A DNA stretch of 64,000 nt. Origin: Anaerolineae bacterium UTCFX1 (GTDB lineage Bacteria; Chloroflexota; Anaerolineae; Anaerolineales; Villigracilaceae). Position 1 is the first letter of the stretch. Each line of letters starts with the position of its first letter. Shown piece after piece: positions 26,677-33,850 of this stretch. The notes beneath the pieces are model-generated. The model was given only the letters and a program-made list of their open reading frames with translations, had not been told where the DNA came from and made no database searches. Both the position numbers and the translations under genes were made by a program. Location: the NCBI GenBank assembly GCA_002050275.1, contig MWTB01000004.1:1-64000 (forward strand), read 5' to 3'.

Positions 26677-27245
26677 CTCTCCTCCTTGATAATCGGCGCA
26701 ACATACTTCTCCAACGCACGCTTTTCGATGCCGCCCATCCACTGCAAGCGAACGATACCGTTGCGGTCAATTACATACGACGATGGAAGCCCGATCGTCC
26801 TGAAAGCCTGTTCAGTGGCGATATACGTCGGGTCCTGCCAGATCGGAAACGTCAACTCGAACGTCTTCGCGAACTGAACGACATCGGCCGTCGGGTCGCC
26901 GTCGTTCACTGCGATAATCGTAAAGCCCTCCTTTTTGTATCTATCATAAAACGCTTGAAGCGCAGGCATCTCCTTTTTGCACGGTTCGCACCATGTCGCC
27001 CACAAGTTGACCAGCGTAACTTGCCCGCGATAGTCAGTAAGGGAATGAGAAGCGCCGTCAAGATCGGTAAGCGTTAACGCAGGGGCGGGGTAGTCCGCCG
27101 CCGCTGGAACAACCGAGAATTCGGCGCGAGGCGGGTTATTCCGATAGAGGTAGAAAGCAGAAGCAGCGATAAGGATGAAGCCCAATCCTAAAAGGAGGAT
27201 GGGAGCAAATTTCTGAAAGTTACGCGTAGATTGAATTTCCGTCAT
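26673..27245 (-). CDS. TlpA/ResA-like membrane-anchored thioredoxin
   Basis: 190-aa protein with one N-terminal membrane anchor (about residues 13-33) and an extracytoplasmic thioredoxin fold. The active site is WCEPC in NLWATWCEPCKKEMPALQ, with a cis-Pro segment GLPSSYVIDRNG. ResA/TlpA relatives reduce disulfides, for example during cytochrome c maturation, but no such genes are nearby. ATG at 27245 gives the normal anchor; the extension to 27308 does not look coding. Its stop overlaps the GTG start of the OsmC gene. Confidence 0.9.
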   Translation of the reverse strand: MTEIQSTRNFQKFAPILLLGLGFILIAASAFYLYRNNPPRAEFSVVPAAADYPAPALTLTDLDGASHSLTDYRGQVTLVNLWATWCEPCKKEMPALQAFYDRYKKEGFTIIAVNDGDPTADVVQFAKTFELTFPIWQDPTYIATEQAFRTIGLPSSYVIDRNGIVRLQWMGGIEKRALEKYVAPIIKEER

Positions 27246-27348
27246 AGTTTCAGCAAGTATACACTGACGCTCAACGCGCGCTCTAAACTCGGGATAAATG
27301 TCATACAAAACATGATTTTTGCCACTAGAAAACGTCTATATGCCCTAT

Positions 27349-27354
27349 TAATAT
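27349..27354 (+). promoter_or_regulatory. -10-like TAATAT before the cyclic-nucleotide domain gene
   Basis: TAATAT ends 6 bases before ATG at 27361, the same geometry as the stronger leaderless sites in this window. Confidence 0.4.
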
Positions 27355-27360
27355 GCGACC

Positions 27361-27816
27361 ATGGATTTTGAGGCTCGTCCACTCCCCCTCTTCTCCAATT
27401 TACGCGAAGAACACATCAACTTGATGAGAACGCTCATCGAGTCTGTTGCGTATGAACCGGGAGAGGCAGTTATCCAGCAAGGCTCTCTCGCCACTTATTT
27501 CTATATTATTCGTAAAGGCAAAGCGCAAATTTCTTTCAAACCTTATGATGGAAATTCAATTACGATTACCTATGTCGAAGCGGGCGAACTCTTTGGCTGG
27601 TCGGCAGTGATCAGGAGTAAAACATACACCTCATCTGTCGTTGCTATTGAGCCTCTAGAAGCGGCGCGCATCAGTGGAAATAAATTACGAAAACTGATCA
27701 AGAAACACCCTGAAGCAGGACAGGAAATCTTAAATAGTCTGGCTGGCGCGACTGCAACGCGCCGCCAAGATGCGCACGAACAAGTTCGGTTGATCCTTGA
27801 AAGTGGGATGAGGTAA
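27361..27816 (+). CDS. single-domain cyclic-nucleotide-binding (Crp-like) protein
   Basis: 151 aa forming one cNMP-binding beta-barrel: LFSNLREEHINLM, EPGEAVIQQGSLATYFYIIRKG and EAGELFGWSAVI in the phosphate-cassette position. The canonical Arg of a cAMP cassette (GExxxxxxxxxRxA) is not clear; the cassette is GELFGWSAVIRSKTYTSSVV. The winged-helix DNA-binding domain of Crp is absent, because the protein stops soon after the C-helix. It may sense a ligand and act through a partner protein. Gene stands alone. Confidence 0.82.
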   Translation: MDFEARPLPLFSNLREEHINLMRTLIESVAYEPGEAVIQQGSLATYFYIIRKGKAQISFKPYDGNSITITYVEAGELFGWSAVIRSKTYTSSVVAIEPLEAARISGNKLRKLIKKHPEAGQEILNSLAGATATRRQDAHEQVRLILESGMR

Positions 27817-27871
27817 CGCGTAGGAACGAGGTTCTCTCACCACAAGGGGCGGGGAAACCCTGTCCCTATTG

Positions 27872-28498
27872 TTACGCTGTCTTTCTGAAAAATTTCAACA
27901 CAAAATATCCGCCAAGGAAAATCAACGCAGCGGGCCAGAGATATTCCATCCAGCCAACCGCGCCAGCGCTGAGGAATGCGCCGAAGATTAGCAGGGCAAT
28001 GCCGGGGATGAACGCCCAACTGCGCCCGCTTCCGCCGGGGAGGATGGCGACAAGGATGAAGGTGAGTCCCAGCCCGAGGAAGAGGAAACCGCCGTTATCC
28101 GCGCCGGTGACTTCATCGAGCGCGTCAATGGCGCCAAGCGTGAGCATCACACCGGCAGGGATGATCGCCCACCAGCGGCTCGTATCGGTGGCATAGACCC
28201 AGATGAAACAGAGGCTGATACCGGCGAAGAACACGAGTCCGCTGAAGGCATCGAGCGAGTCCGGTAAGAACGACGAAGCGGCGAGACCGATGAGCGTAAA
28301 CGCGGGAAACGCCGCCCACCAGTTGTTATACCGGTCTTTGATGAGCAGGTAGAGAAAGAACACGCCGACCAAGCTCCAGATGGCTCCCCAGAAAATGCCG
28401 CCGACATCCGAGATGATATTGAGGTTTTGCAGAAAGATCAGCACGCCGCCGAGCACCATCAAGATTCCGATCCACAAACGAAGGTCATATTTTTTCAT
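27872..28498 (-). CDS. multi-pass membrane protein with LiaF-like N-terminal segment
   Basis: 208 aa, almost entirely hydrophobic, with about seven membrane segments. The opening LWIGILMVLGGVLIFLQNLNI matches the paired-helix 'LiaI-LiaF-like' transmembrane region found at the head of several envelope-stress proteins. No soluble domain follows. GGAGA five bases before ATG at 28498 supports the start over earlier in-frame codons that lie in repeat DNA. Last of three related minus-strand genes, but separated from the second by a 117-bp palindromic repeat. Confidence 0.7.
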   Translation of the reverse strand: MKKYDLRLWIGILMVLGGVLIFLQNLNIISDVGGIFWGAIWSLVGVFFLYLLIKDRYNNWWAAFPAFTLIGLAASSFLPDSLDAFSGLVFFAGISLCFIWVYATDTSRWWAIIPAGVMLTLGAIDALDEVTGADNGGFLFLGLGLTFILVAILPGGSGRSWAFIPGIALLIFGAFLSAGAVGWMEYLWPAALIFLGGYFVLKFFRKTA

Positions 28499-28516
28499 TT
28501 GATTCTCCATTCCATT

Positions 28517-28633
28517 ATGTCGTTGCGAGGAGGACGAAGTCCGACGAAGCAATCTCCTGCAACACGCAAGCAATTGTTAATTAGTGCGAGGAGATTGCTT
28601 CGTCAGCCCTTCGGGCTTCCTCGCAACGACATC
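28517..28633. repeat. nested palindromic repeat element, copy A
   Basis: Outer arms ATGTCGTTGCGAGGA (28517-28531) and its complement (28618-28632) enclose inner arms GACGAAGCAATCTCC (28543-28557) and its complement (28590-28604). The element lies between two minus-strand membrane genes and its right end supplies part of the stop codon of the upstream gene. It would fold as a long branched hairpin in the mRNA. Confidence 0.9.
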
Positions 28634-29414
28634 ACTTCACTGTCACCGAACCCAGCCCGCCTTCGATTTTGATCTCGGCACGGCTGGTTACCGAATCAAA
28701 ATCGGACGATTGATAAAAACCCGAATCGACTTGAGGGAAGCGGTTCGTATCCACATTCATCGCGGTCATGCCGCCGTCGAAACGGATCCGCGCCGCGATG
28801 CCCGAAGGGACGCGAATGTTGACGGAAGCCGCGCCAGCCTCCACGTCGAGAAGAGAGGCGCAGCGCGAAGGCACGGTCAGATTCACACTGCTCGCCCCCG
28901 TTGACAATTCGATACGCGACGCCAGCACATCCTTCAGATCAATTTCCAAACCGCTCGCGCCCGCATCCACTTCCAATGTGACGGGGACTTCCTGCGTGAG
29001 TTGATAACGCCAGACGCCGGACGAGGGCCCGATAAAGGGGATGACCGAAGGTCCCGCACTCACTTCGACGGTCAGCCTGTCTCCGTCCATTCGGCTTTCG
29101 GTGTTCATCCCAACCGCCGACGAGCCGACGATCGCCTGCCCCGCCGGCGCTCCGCCGCTGATTTGAATCTGTCCCGCGCCGTGCGCGAATTTGTAGCGGA
29201 CATTTTTCGCGGATTGCAAAGCGAACGAAAATGTTTCATCGTTGGCAAGGTCGGGTTTGGAAAATACATTGAGGATCATCCAGCCGCCGATAAGGACCAA
29301 CGCGAGCGGAAAGATAAAATCGAAAACGTTTTCGATGATGTCCCGCGCTTGCAAGAAGAACAACGCGCCGAGCAGAATGAGGAAGAAGCCCCAGAAAATA
29401 TTAGCCCGTCTCAT
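28632..29414 (-). CDS. LiaF-like protein with membrane head and toastrack-type beta domain
   Basis: 260 aa. Two N-terminal membrane helices (IFWGFFLILLGALFFLQ and the next 25 residues) are followed by a 190-residue soluble beta-rich domain with short repeats such as GAGQIQISGG, GASGLEIDL, GASSVNLTV and GAASVNIRVPSG. This is the arrangement of LiaF/DUF4097 'toastrack' proteins that sense or modulate envelope stress. No LiaS-LiaR-type two-component pair is next to it. The ATG overlaps the previous gene by 14 bases, so the two are coupled. The stop codon overlaps the palindromic repeat. Confidence 0.8.
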   Translation of the reverse strand: MRRANIFWGFFLILLGALFFLQARDIIENVFDFIFPLALVLIGGWMILNVFSKPDLANDETFSFALQSAKNVRYKFAHGAGQIQISGGAPAGQAIVGSSAVGMNTESRMDGDRLTVEVSAGPSVIPFIGPSSGVWRYQLTQEVPVTLEVDAGASGLEIDLKDVLASRIELSTGASSVNLTVPSRCASLLDVEAGAASVNIRVPSGIAARIRFDGGMTAMNVDTNRFPQVDSGFYQSSDFDSVTSRAEIKIEGGLGSVTVK

Positions 29415-29925
29415 TGCGCCCGCCTCCCCGCCATAAACCGCGCGCGAGGATGAATACGCCGAACAGGATCAAAAGAATCGCCACGCCGTATTCGCCGAGA
29501 AATTTCAGGTCGCCGAAGAATGTGCCGAAGACGAGAAACAGCGCCGCGCTGAACACGATGGTTTTTAGCCCACTGCCTATGTTGCGACTCGTGTTTTCGC
29601 CGAGCAGGCCGGCAAGGATCGTGCCAACGCCGACGAAGCCGGGGATGAGAGTCCACAGGTAGGACCATGACGAGTAATCGCCGACTCGGTCCTGATAAAA
29701 CAAAATGCCGCCGATGCCCGCGACAATGGAGGCAGGAACCGCCATGCCGGGCGCACCGGTCAGCAAGCCGATGACGAGAATGATCGCGCCCGCGGCAATC
29801 GTCCATGTGGCGCCGGTCATATTTTCGGTGAATTGTTGCAGTGACGGGACTTGCCGCGCGACGACCAGCCACGCGCCGACCGCGATGAGCAGGATGCCGA
29901 GAAATAGATTGGAACGGTTTTTCAT
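29401..29925 (-). CDS. multi-pass membrane protein, LiaI/LiaF-like
   Basis: 174 aa with about six membrane segments. The N-terminus NLFLGILLIAVGAWLVVARQV repeats the paired-helix pattern of the two downstream genes, and a similar pattern (ILLILFGVFILARGLW) closes the protein. The function is unknown; context suggests an envelope-stress membrane module. ATG at 29925 is preceded by GGAG nine bases upstream; the 23-residue extension in the longer frame is polar and unlikely. First gene of the three. Confidence 0.7.
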   Translation of the reverse strand: MKNRSNLFLGILLIAVGAWLVVARQVPSLQQFTENMTGATWTIAAGAIILVIGLLTGAPGMAVPASIVAGIGGILFYQDRVGDYSSWSYLWTLIPGFVGVGTILAGLLGENTSRNIGSGLKTIVFSAALFLVFGTFFGDLKFLGEYGVAILLILFGVFILARGLWRGGGRNETG

Positions 29926-30056
29926 AATTTTATTCTCCTCTGAAATGATAAACACTCTGCGTTGATTTACGTTGTTGTCAAACGGAAGTTTCAAATTTTC
30001 TTCGCCAAAAAATCTATAACCCTTTCATCCCTTCGGGATTGTGCTCGCAAGGAAAT

Positions 30057-30911
30057 TTACGAAACTAACTTTGCCAACGCCAGCCACTTCCCTCTTTGTT
30101 TCGGATGTTCTGACTCGACGATCACTTTCTTCTGAACAAGTCCAGCGATTGCGCGCACGAGCAATTCTTTCTTCCAGCCGAACAATTTCGCCGCATCGGA
30201 TTCGGTCGCCGCGCCGACGGATTCGAAGTAGAGTTCGAGCAGTTTCGTCCGCGCCGCGCTTTCGCCGATCTTCCGCGCTTGCTCGGGCAGTTTGGGGAAA
30301 TGACGCGGGACGATCTCGTAGATGTGCGAATATTTCCACGCGCCTGCTTGCGCGACTCCGACGGGAAGGATTTTGAAATCCGCTTGCAAAACCTCCAGCG
30401 CTTTGTTGAACTCAGAATCTTTCGCGTTCGCCAGTTTCGCCGCTTTGCGAAGATCGAGCGTGTTCAGCGAGCCTTCATTCAATAGAGTTTCGTACACCTG
30501 CTTCGCAGATTGCGGCAATCGTCCTTCTTCATAAGCGATCAAATAATCTTCTTCGGGCGAGCCGTAATTTTCAGAGAGCGCGTAAAAATATGGCGCAACT
30601 TCCAGCGAGATCATCGTCGCTTTCTTGCGGAGAATCTTTCCGTAATACCAAATCTTTTTATCGAGCGCGTTGTCTTTCCATCCCCAGGTGATATGACCGG
30701 GATCATCGCGCTTGTCTGCCACCGGACGATTCCCTGCGACGGCTATCCACAACGAGGGCAGGTCAATCCCTTTGATGGGCCAAAAGTAGATAAAGCCGCG
30801 CATATTGATAAATTTTAAAGCTGCAGCGGGCGTTGTAAACCTGCGTCGCGGGGGCAGGTTGAAGGTTCGCATACGATGCGTTTGCAGTTTTTCCGAATCC
30901 AAAACGAGCAT
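30057..30911 (-). CDS. uncharacterised winged-helix-like protein (possibly AlkZ/YcaQ-related)
   Basis: 284 aa, cytosolic. The N-terminal half contains RGFIYFWPIKGIDLPSLWIA and GHITWGWKDNALDKKIWYYGK; the C-terminal half is helical with winged-helix-like segments (TLDLRKAAKLANAKDSEFNK, ATESDAAKLFGWKKELLVRA). The general plan recalls proteins annotated as AlkZ-related, but I do not see the glycosylase catalytic motif, so a DNA-repair role is only a possibility. ATG at 30911 is chosen because TACAAT lies exactly 6 bases before it; ATG at 30929 is an alternative, and the 31022 reading runs into repeat DNA. Confidence 0.55.
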   Translation of the reverse strand: MLVLDSEKLQTHRMRTFNLPPRRRFTTPAAALKFINMRGFIYFWPIKGIDLPSLWIAVAGNRPVADKRDDPGHITWGWKDNALDKKIWYYGKILRKKATMISLEVAPYFYALSENYGSPEEDYLIAYEEGRLPQSAKQVYETLLNEGSLNTLDLRKAAKLANAKDSEFNKALEVLQADFKILPVGVAQAGAWKYSHIYEIVPRHFPKLPEQARKIGESAARTKLLELYFESVGAATESDAAKLFGWKKELLVRAIAGLVQKKVIVESEHPKQRGKWLALAKLVS

Positions 30912-30917
30912 AATGTA

Positions 30918-30923
30918 ATTGTA
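30918..30923 (-). promoter_or_regulatory. -10 box TACAAT, predicted leaderless start on the minus strand
   Basis: TACAAT (30923 to 30918) ends 6 bases before the ATG at 30911. Confidence 0.5.
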
Positions 30924-30939
30924 GTCCATCTTCTTTGAC

Positions 30940-31030
30940 ATGTCGTTGCGAGGAGCGCTCTTGTTTTTTGCGGCGAAGCAATCTCCAGTTACGAGGAGAT
31001 TGCTTCGCCCTTCAGGGCTCACAACGATAT
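30940..31030. repeat. nested palindromic repeat element, copy B
   Basis: Same family as the 28517 copy: outer arm ATGTCGTTGCGAGGA, inner arms GCGAAGCAATCTCC (30973-30986) and its complement (30995-31008), right arm decayed to CTCACAACGATAT. It fills the space between two divergent genes and ends 6 bases before the -10 box of the metalloenzyme gene. Confidence 0.88.
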
Positions 31031-31036
31031 ACGTTG

Positions 31037-31042
31037 TATAAT
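31037..31042 (+). promoter_or_regulatory. -10 box TATAAT, leaderless start of the metalloenzyme gene
   Basis: TATAAT ends 7 bases before ATG at 31050. Any -35 region would fall inside the palindromic repeat. Confidence 0.65.
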
Positions 31043-31049
31043 TCCCACC

Positions 31050-32111
31050 ATGAAAGTCCTATTTATTTTCTTGGACGGAATCGGGCTAGGCGAAAACAAC
31101 CTCGAAACAAATCCGCTCGCGCGCGCAAAGATGCCGAACTTGAACACGCTGTTAGATGGCAGATCGCTCGTCAGGGGCGCGGCGCCGTTTGATGGAAAAT
31201 ACGCTTCGCTTCACGCGCTCGATGCCGGTCTAGGCGTGGACGGTTTACCGCAGTCTGCGACGGGGCAAGCCATACTGCTAACGGGAAAAAACATCTCAGC
31301 CGAACTCGGCTATCACTACGGACCGAAACCGAATCCCGAAGTCGCTGCATATTTGAACGGCGAGACGTTGTTTTCAAAATGCGTCGCGGCAGGGAAGCGG
31401 ACTGCCCTGCTTAACTCGTATCCGCCGCGTTATTTTCAGGGGATCGATTCGGGCAAGCGGCTGTACTCGTCCATTCCGCTGGCGGTGACGAACGCCGGGC
31501 TGGAGTTGTTCAAGTATGAAGATATGTCTGCGGGGCGCGCGCTTTCAGCCGACTTCACCGGCGAAGGCTGGCGGACGATGCTCGGCTTCCCAGATGCGCC
31601 GGTGATGAATCCGCACGAAGCGGGGAAAAAATTGATCTCGCTGGCAATGGGCTATGATTTCTCATTTTTCGAGTATTGGGCGAGCGACTACGCCGGTCAT
31701 AAACAGCAGATGGACACGGCGGTGGGGTTGATGGAGGCGTTTGATGGGGTGCTCGGTGGGGTGGTTGAAAGTTTGAAAGTTGAAAGATTGCAGGTCGCAG
31801 ATCGCAGGTCGCAGGTTGAGGAAAGAGGAAAGAGGAAAGAAGGCGTAGAAAGTAGAACCCTTCGACACGGCTCAGGGCAAGAGTGGAAAGAGGAATTGTT
31901 GGTGTTGGTGACTTCGGATCACGGGAACATGGAAGATTTGTCCACGCGGAAGCATACGAATGCGGATGTGCCTGCGCTTGTGATCGGAAGCAAGCAAGCG
32001 CGAGAAGAGTTCACACGCGGTATAACGAATCTAGCTGACGTTGCCCCTGCAATTTGGCGAGCATTAGAAAATTTAGATCAATCTCCAGCGTCGAATGTTT
32101 CGTTCACATGA
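31050..32111 (+). CDS. alkaline-phosphatase-superfamily metalloenzyme (phosphoglycerate-mutase-like), with repeat-derived insert
   Basis: 353 aa. The N-terminal metal site LFIFLDGIGLGENNLETNPL, the ATGQAILLTG catalytic Thr/Ser region and the distal TSDHGNMEDLS motif identify the PF01676-type superfamily (phosphoglycerate mutase, phosphopentomutase and relatives). Which reaction is catalysed cannot be read. Between VVESL and LLVLVTSDHGN there is a hydrophilic insert of about 40 residues encoded by heptanucleotide repeats (31763-31858) and a further repeat fragment. The frame is intact and the conserved DHGN motif follows, so the enzyme may tolerate the insert as a surface loop. Confidence 0.82.
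   Translation: MKVLFIFLDGIGLGENNLETNPLARAKMPNLNTLLDGRSLVRGAAPFDGKYASLHALDAGLGVDGLPQSATGQAILLTGKNISAELGYHYGPKPNPEVAAYLNGETLFSKCVAAGKRTALLNSYPPRYFQGIDSGKRLYSSIPLAVTNAGLELFKYEDMSAGRALSADFTGEGWRTMLGFPDAPVMNPHEAGKKLISLAMGYDFSFFEYWASDYAGHKQQMDTAVGLMEAFDGVLGGVVESLKVERLQVADRRSQVEERGKRKEGVESRTLRHGSGQEWKEELLVLVTSDHGNMEDLSTRKHTNADVPALVIGSKQAREEFTRGITNLADVAPAIWRALENLDQSPASNVSFT
31763..31858. repeat. heptanucleotide repeat tract inside the metalloenzyme gene
   Basis: About twelve consecutive seven-base units, grading from AGTTGAA types through AGGTCGC and AGATCGC to three GGAAAGA. A fragment reading CTTCGACACGGCTCAGGGC follows at 31859-31878. Total length keeps the reading frame. Confidence 0.8.
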
Positions 32112-32137
32112 CGCTGGTCAGAACAAAGAGGCTTTGA

Positions 32138-32620
32138 ATGAGTTTACTTAACATCGTACGTTGGTTTCATGTGATCTCGGGAATTTCCTGGCTGGGAGAA
32201 GTTATCACGATCAATTTTGTTCTCGTTCCCGTCGTCCTCAAATTATCGAATAAAGAACGCGAAACGTTTATCCAAAATGTATTTCCCCGCATCTTCCGGC
32301 TGGCATCCGTTCTTTCAGGAACCGCGATCATCTCGGGCGCGCTCTTGAATTACCTGCTGACCGGCTGGAAGAATCTAGATGTGTTGTTGCACTCGCGCTG
32401 GGGCATGAGCATCGCCATCGGTGGCGCCATTGGACTATTGCTGGCTCTCTTTCATTTCACCTTTGAAAGACACCTTGAGCCTATCGCCGTATCTGTAGAC
32501 GAAATGTCAGATGAAGAGGTCAAGAAAATGCTTAACCATCTCAAAGTCGTGCCGAGAGTGGGAATGCTTATCCTGATCGCCGTCATTCTGTTGATGATGA
32601 TCGCAATCCGAGGCGTATAA
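32138..32620 (+). CDS. CopD-like four-helix membrane protein
   Basis: 160 aa with four membrane spans. RWFHVISGISWLGEVITINFVLVPVV opens with the His-x-x-x-G-x-x-W-x-G pattern of CopD/DUF2269-type proteins, in which the His may bind metal or haem. A short charged cytosolic loop (VSVDEMSDEEVKKMLNHLK) precedes the last helix. AGAGG seven bases before ATG supports the start. It follows the metalloenzyme gene by 26 bases and may share its transcript; the function is unknown. Confidence 0.65.
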   Translation: MSLLNIVRWFHVISGISWLGEVITINFVLVPVVLKLSNKERETFIQNVFPRIFRLASVLSGTAIISGALLNYLLTGWKNLDVLLHSRWGMSIAIGGAIGLLLALFHFTFERHLEPIAVSVDEMSDEEVKKMLNHLKVVPRVGMLILIAVILLMMIAIRGV

Positions 32621-32737
32621 CAAACCTCGGTTGGCGATGAGCGCAAAGATTCACCCGTAAGAGGCATTGACAAGCGCTCTAATATATTCATACAATTCGC
32701 CCTTATAAAGCGCGCGTAAAAAGGAGACGCGAATCTC

Positions 32738-33847
32738 ATGGCTAAATCTCCCCTTTTTCTGATTATCTTTGCCTTGCTGTTGCAAGCCTGCAACCTGCCA
32801 GTTAAGCCGACGCAAACCTTAGAAATGCCGCCTTCCATACCTTCGGTTGCGCCCACGGAATCGATTAATCCAACCGCACCGCCAGAGATGCCCACAGCGA
32901 GCTCGCCTGTTGCGCCGCAACATCAATTATTCCCTATTGTAGACGCGAATTTAAAACAAGCGTCGCAGCCCGATGTGACTTCCGTAGATACCGCTCCAGA
33001 AAAGCGCGCGCCTTACAGCGAAGCATACGATTGGAATCGTCTAGAACGCCCCTTCACGCAAGACATGACCTATCTTCCCGATCTTGACATAAAAACACAA
33101 TCCATCAGCGCCGACGCGGATTGGTATTACATTTCCATCAAAACAATCGGCGAAAACCCCAACAATGACATCGGCATTCATTTCGGCGTAGAGATTGATA
33201 AAGATAAAGACGGCTTCGGCGATTACCTACTCCTCGCTCGCCCCCCGTATTCTACAGAATGGACCGCCGACAATGTACAAGTATTTGAAGATTCTAACCA
33301 CAATACGGCTGGATACTCGGCGATGCGTTCTGACGCGCCTTTCTCAGGAGATGGATACGACAAACTCATCCACGATAATACCCAAAATATCGGCGACGAT
33401 ATAGACTTGGCTTGGGTGCGCGCAAACGCCGCACCTCACGCCACGATTCAATTCGCCGTTAAAAAATCATGGCTTGGCGGCGTTTTTTCATTTAGCGTTC
33501 TGACGGATGCTGGATTAAAAGACATCGCAAAATTAGACTACGTTGACTTTTTGCGCGAACAGGAGGCTGGTTCGCCGACGCGCAGCTCCGCTTATTATCC
33601 GCTCAAAGGGCTATACGCTTTTGACAATATCTGCTTCCAAGCCGTCGGCTTTCAACCGTCCGGTTATGAACCGAAGGCTTGTCCGCGCATTGAACAAGCC
33701 ACTCAACCATCCGCGACGGAGCAACAAGTCGGTTGCATAAATCCCAGCGCTTACAGAGATCAATCTAGTTGCGAAGCCGCAAGTTGCGCCTGGCGGATAA
33801 ATCCCAACGTCATAGTTGCAGTGGTCTACTACTGCACATTCCCATAG
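32738..33847 (+). CDS. lipoprotein of unknown function with C-terminal Cys-rich module
   Basis: 369 aa. Lipobox LQAC, Pro/Thr/Ser linker to about residue 60, then a beta-rich domain (about 85-290) containing GVEIDKDKDGFGDYLLLARPP, which suggests a calcium-binding acidic loop. The last 38 residues hold five Cys in the pattern C-x6-Y-x-D-x3-C-x4-C-x-W ... Y-x-C near the end. A nearly identical spacing closes the unrelated lipoprotein at 43391. AAGGAG 12 bases before ATG is the likely Shine-Dalgarno. No named family is recognised. A terminator for it lies inside the convergent hemW gene. Confidence 0.65.
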   Translation: MAKSPLFLIIFALLLQACNLPVKPTQTLEMPPSIPSVAPTESINPTAPPEMPTASSPVAPQHQLFPIVDANLKQASQPDVTSVDTAPEKRAPYSEAYDWNRLERPFTQDMTYLPDLDIKTQSISADADWYYISIKTIGENPNNDIGIHFGVEIDKDKDGFGDYLLLARPPYSTEWTADNVQVFEDSNHNTAGYSAMRSDAPFSGDGYDKLIHDNTQNIGDDIDLAWVRANAAPHATIQFAVKKSWLGGVFSFSVLTDAGLKDIAKLDYVDFLREQEAGSPTRSSAYYPLKGLYAFDNICFQAVGFQPSGYEPKACPRIEQATQPSATEQQVGCINPSAYRDQSSCEAASCAWRINPNVIVAVVYYCTFP

Positions 33848-33850
33848 AAA

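Noticed and set aside
31765..31890. Frameshift or pseudogene in the metalloenzyme gene
   Set aside because: Odd repeat DNA, but the frame is unbroken and conserved motifs continue after it.
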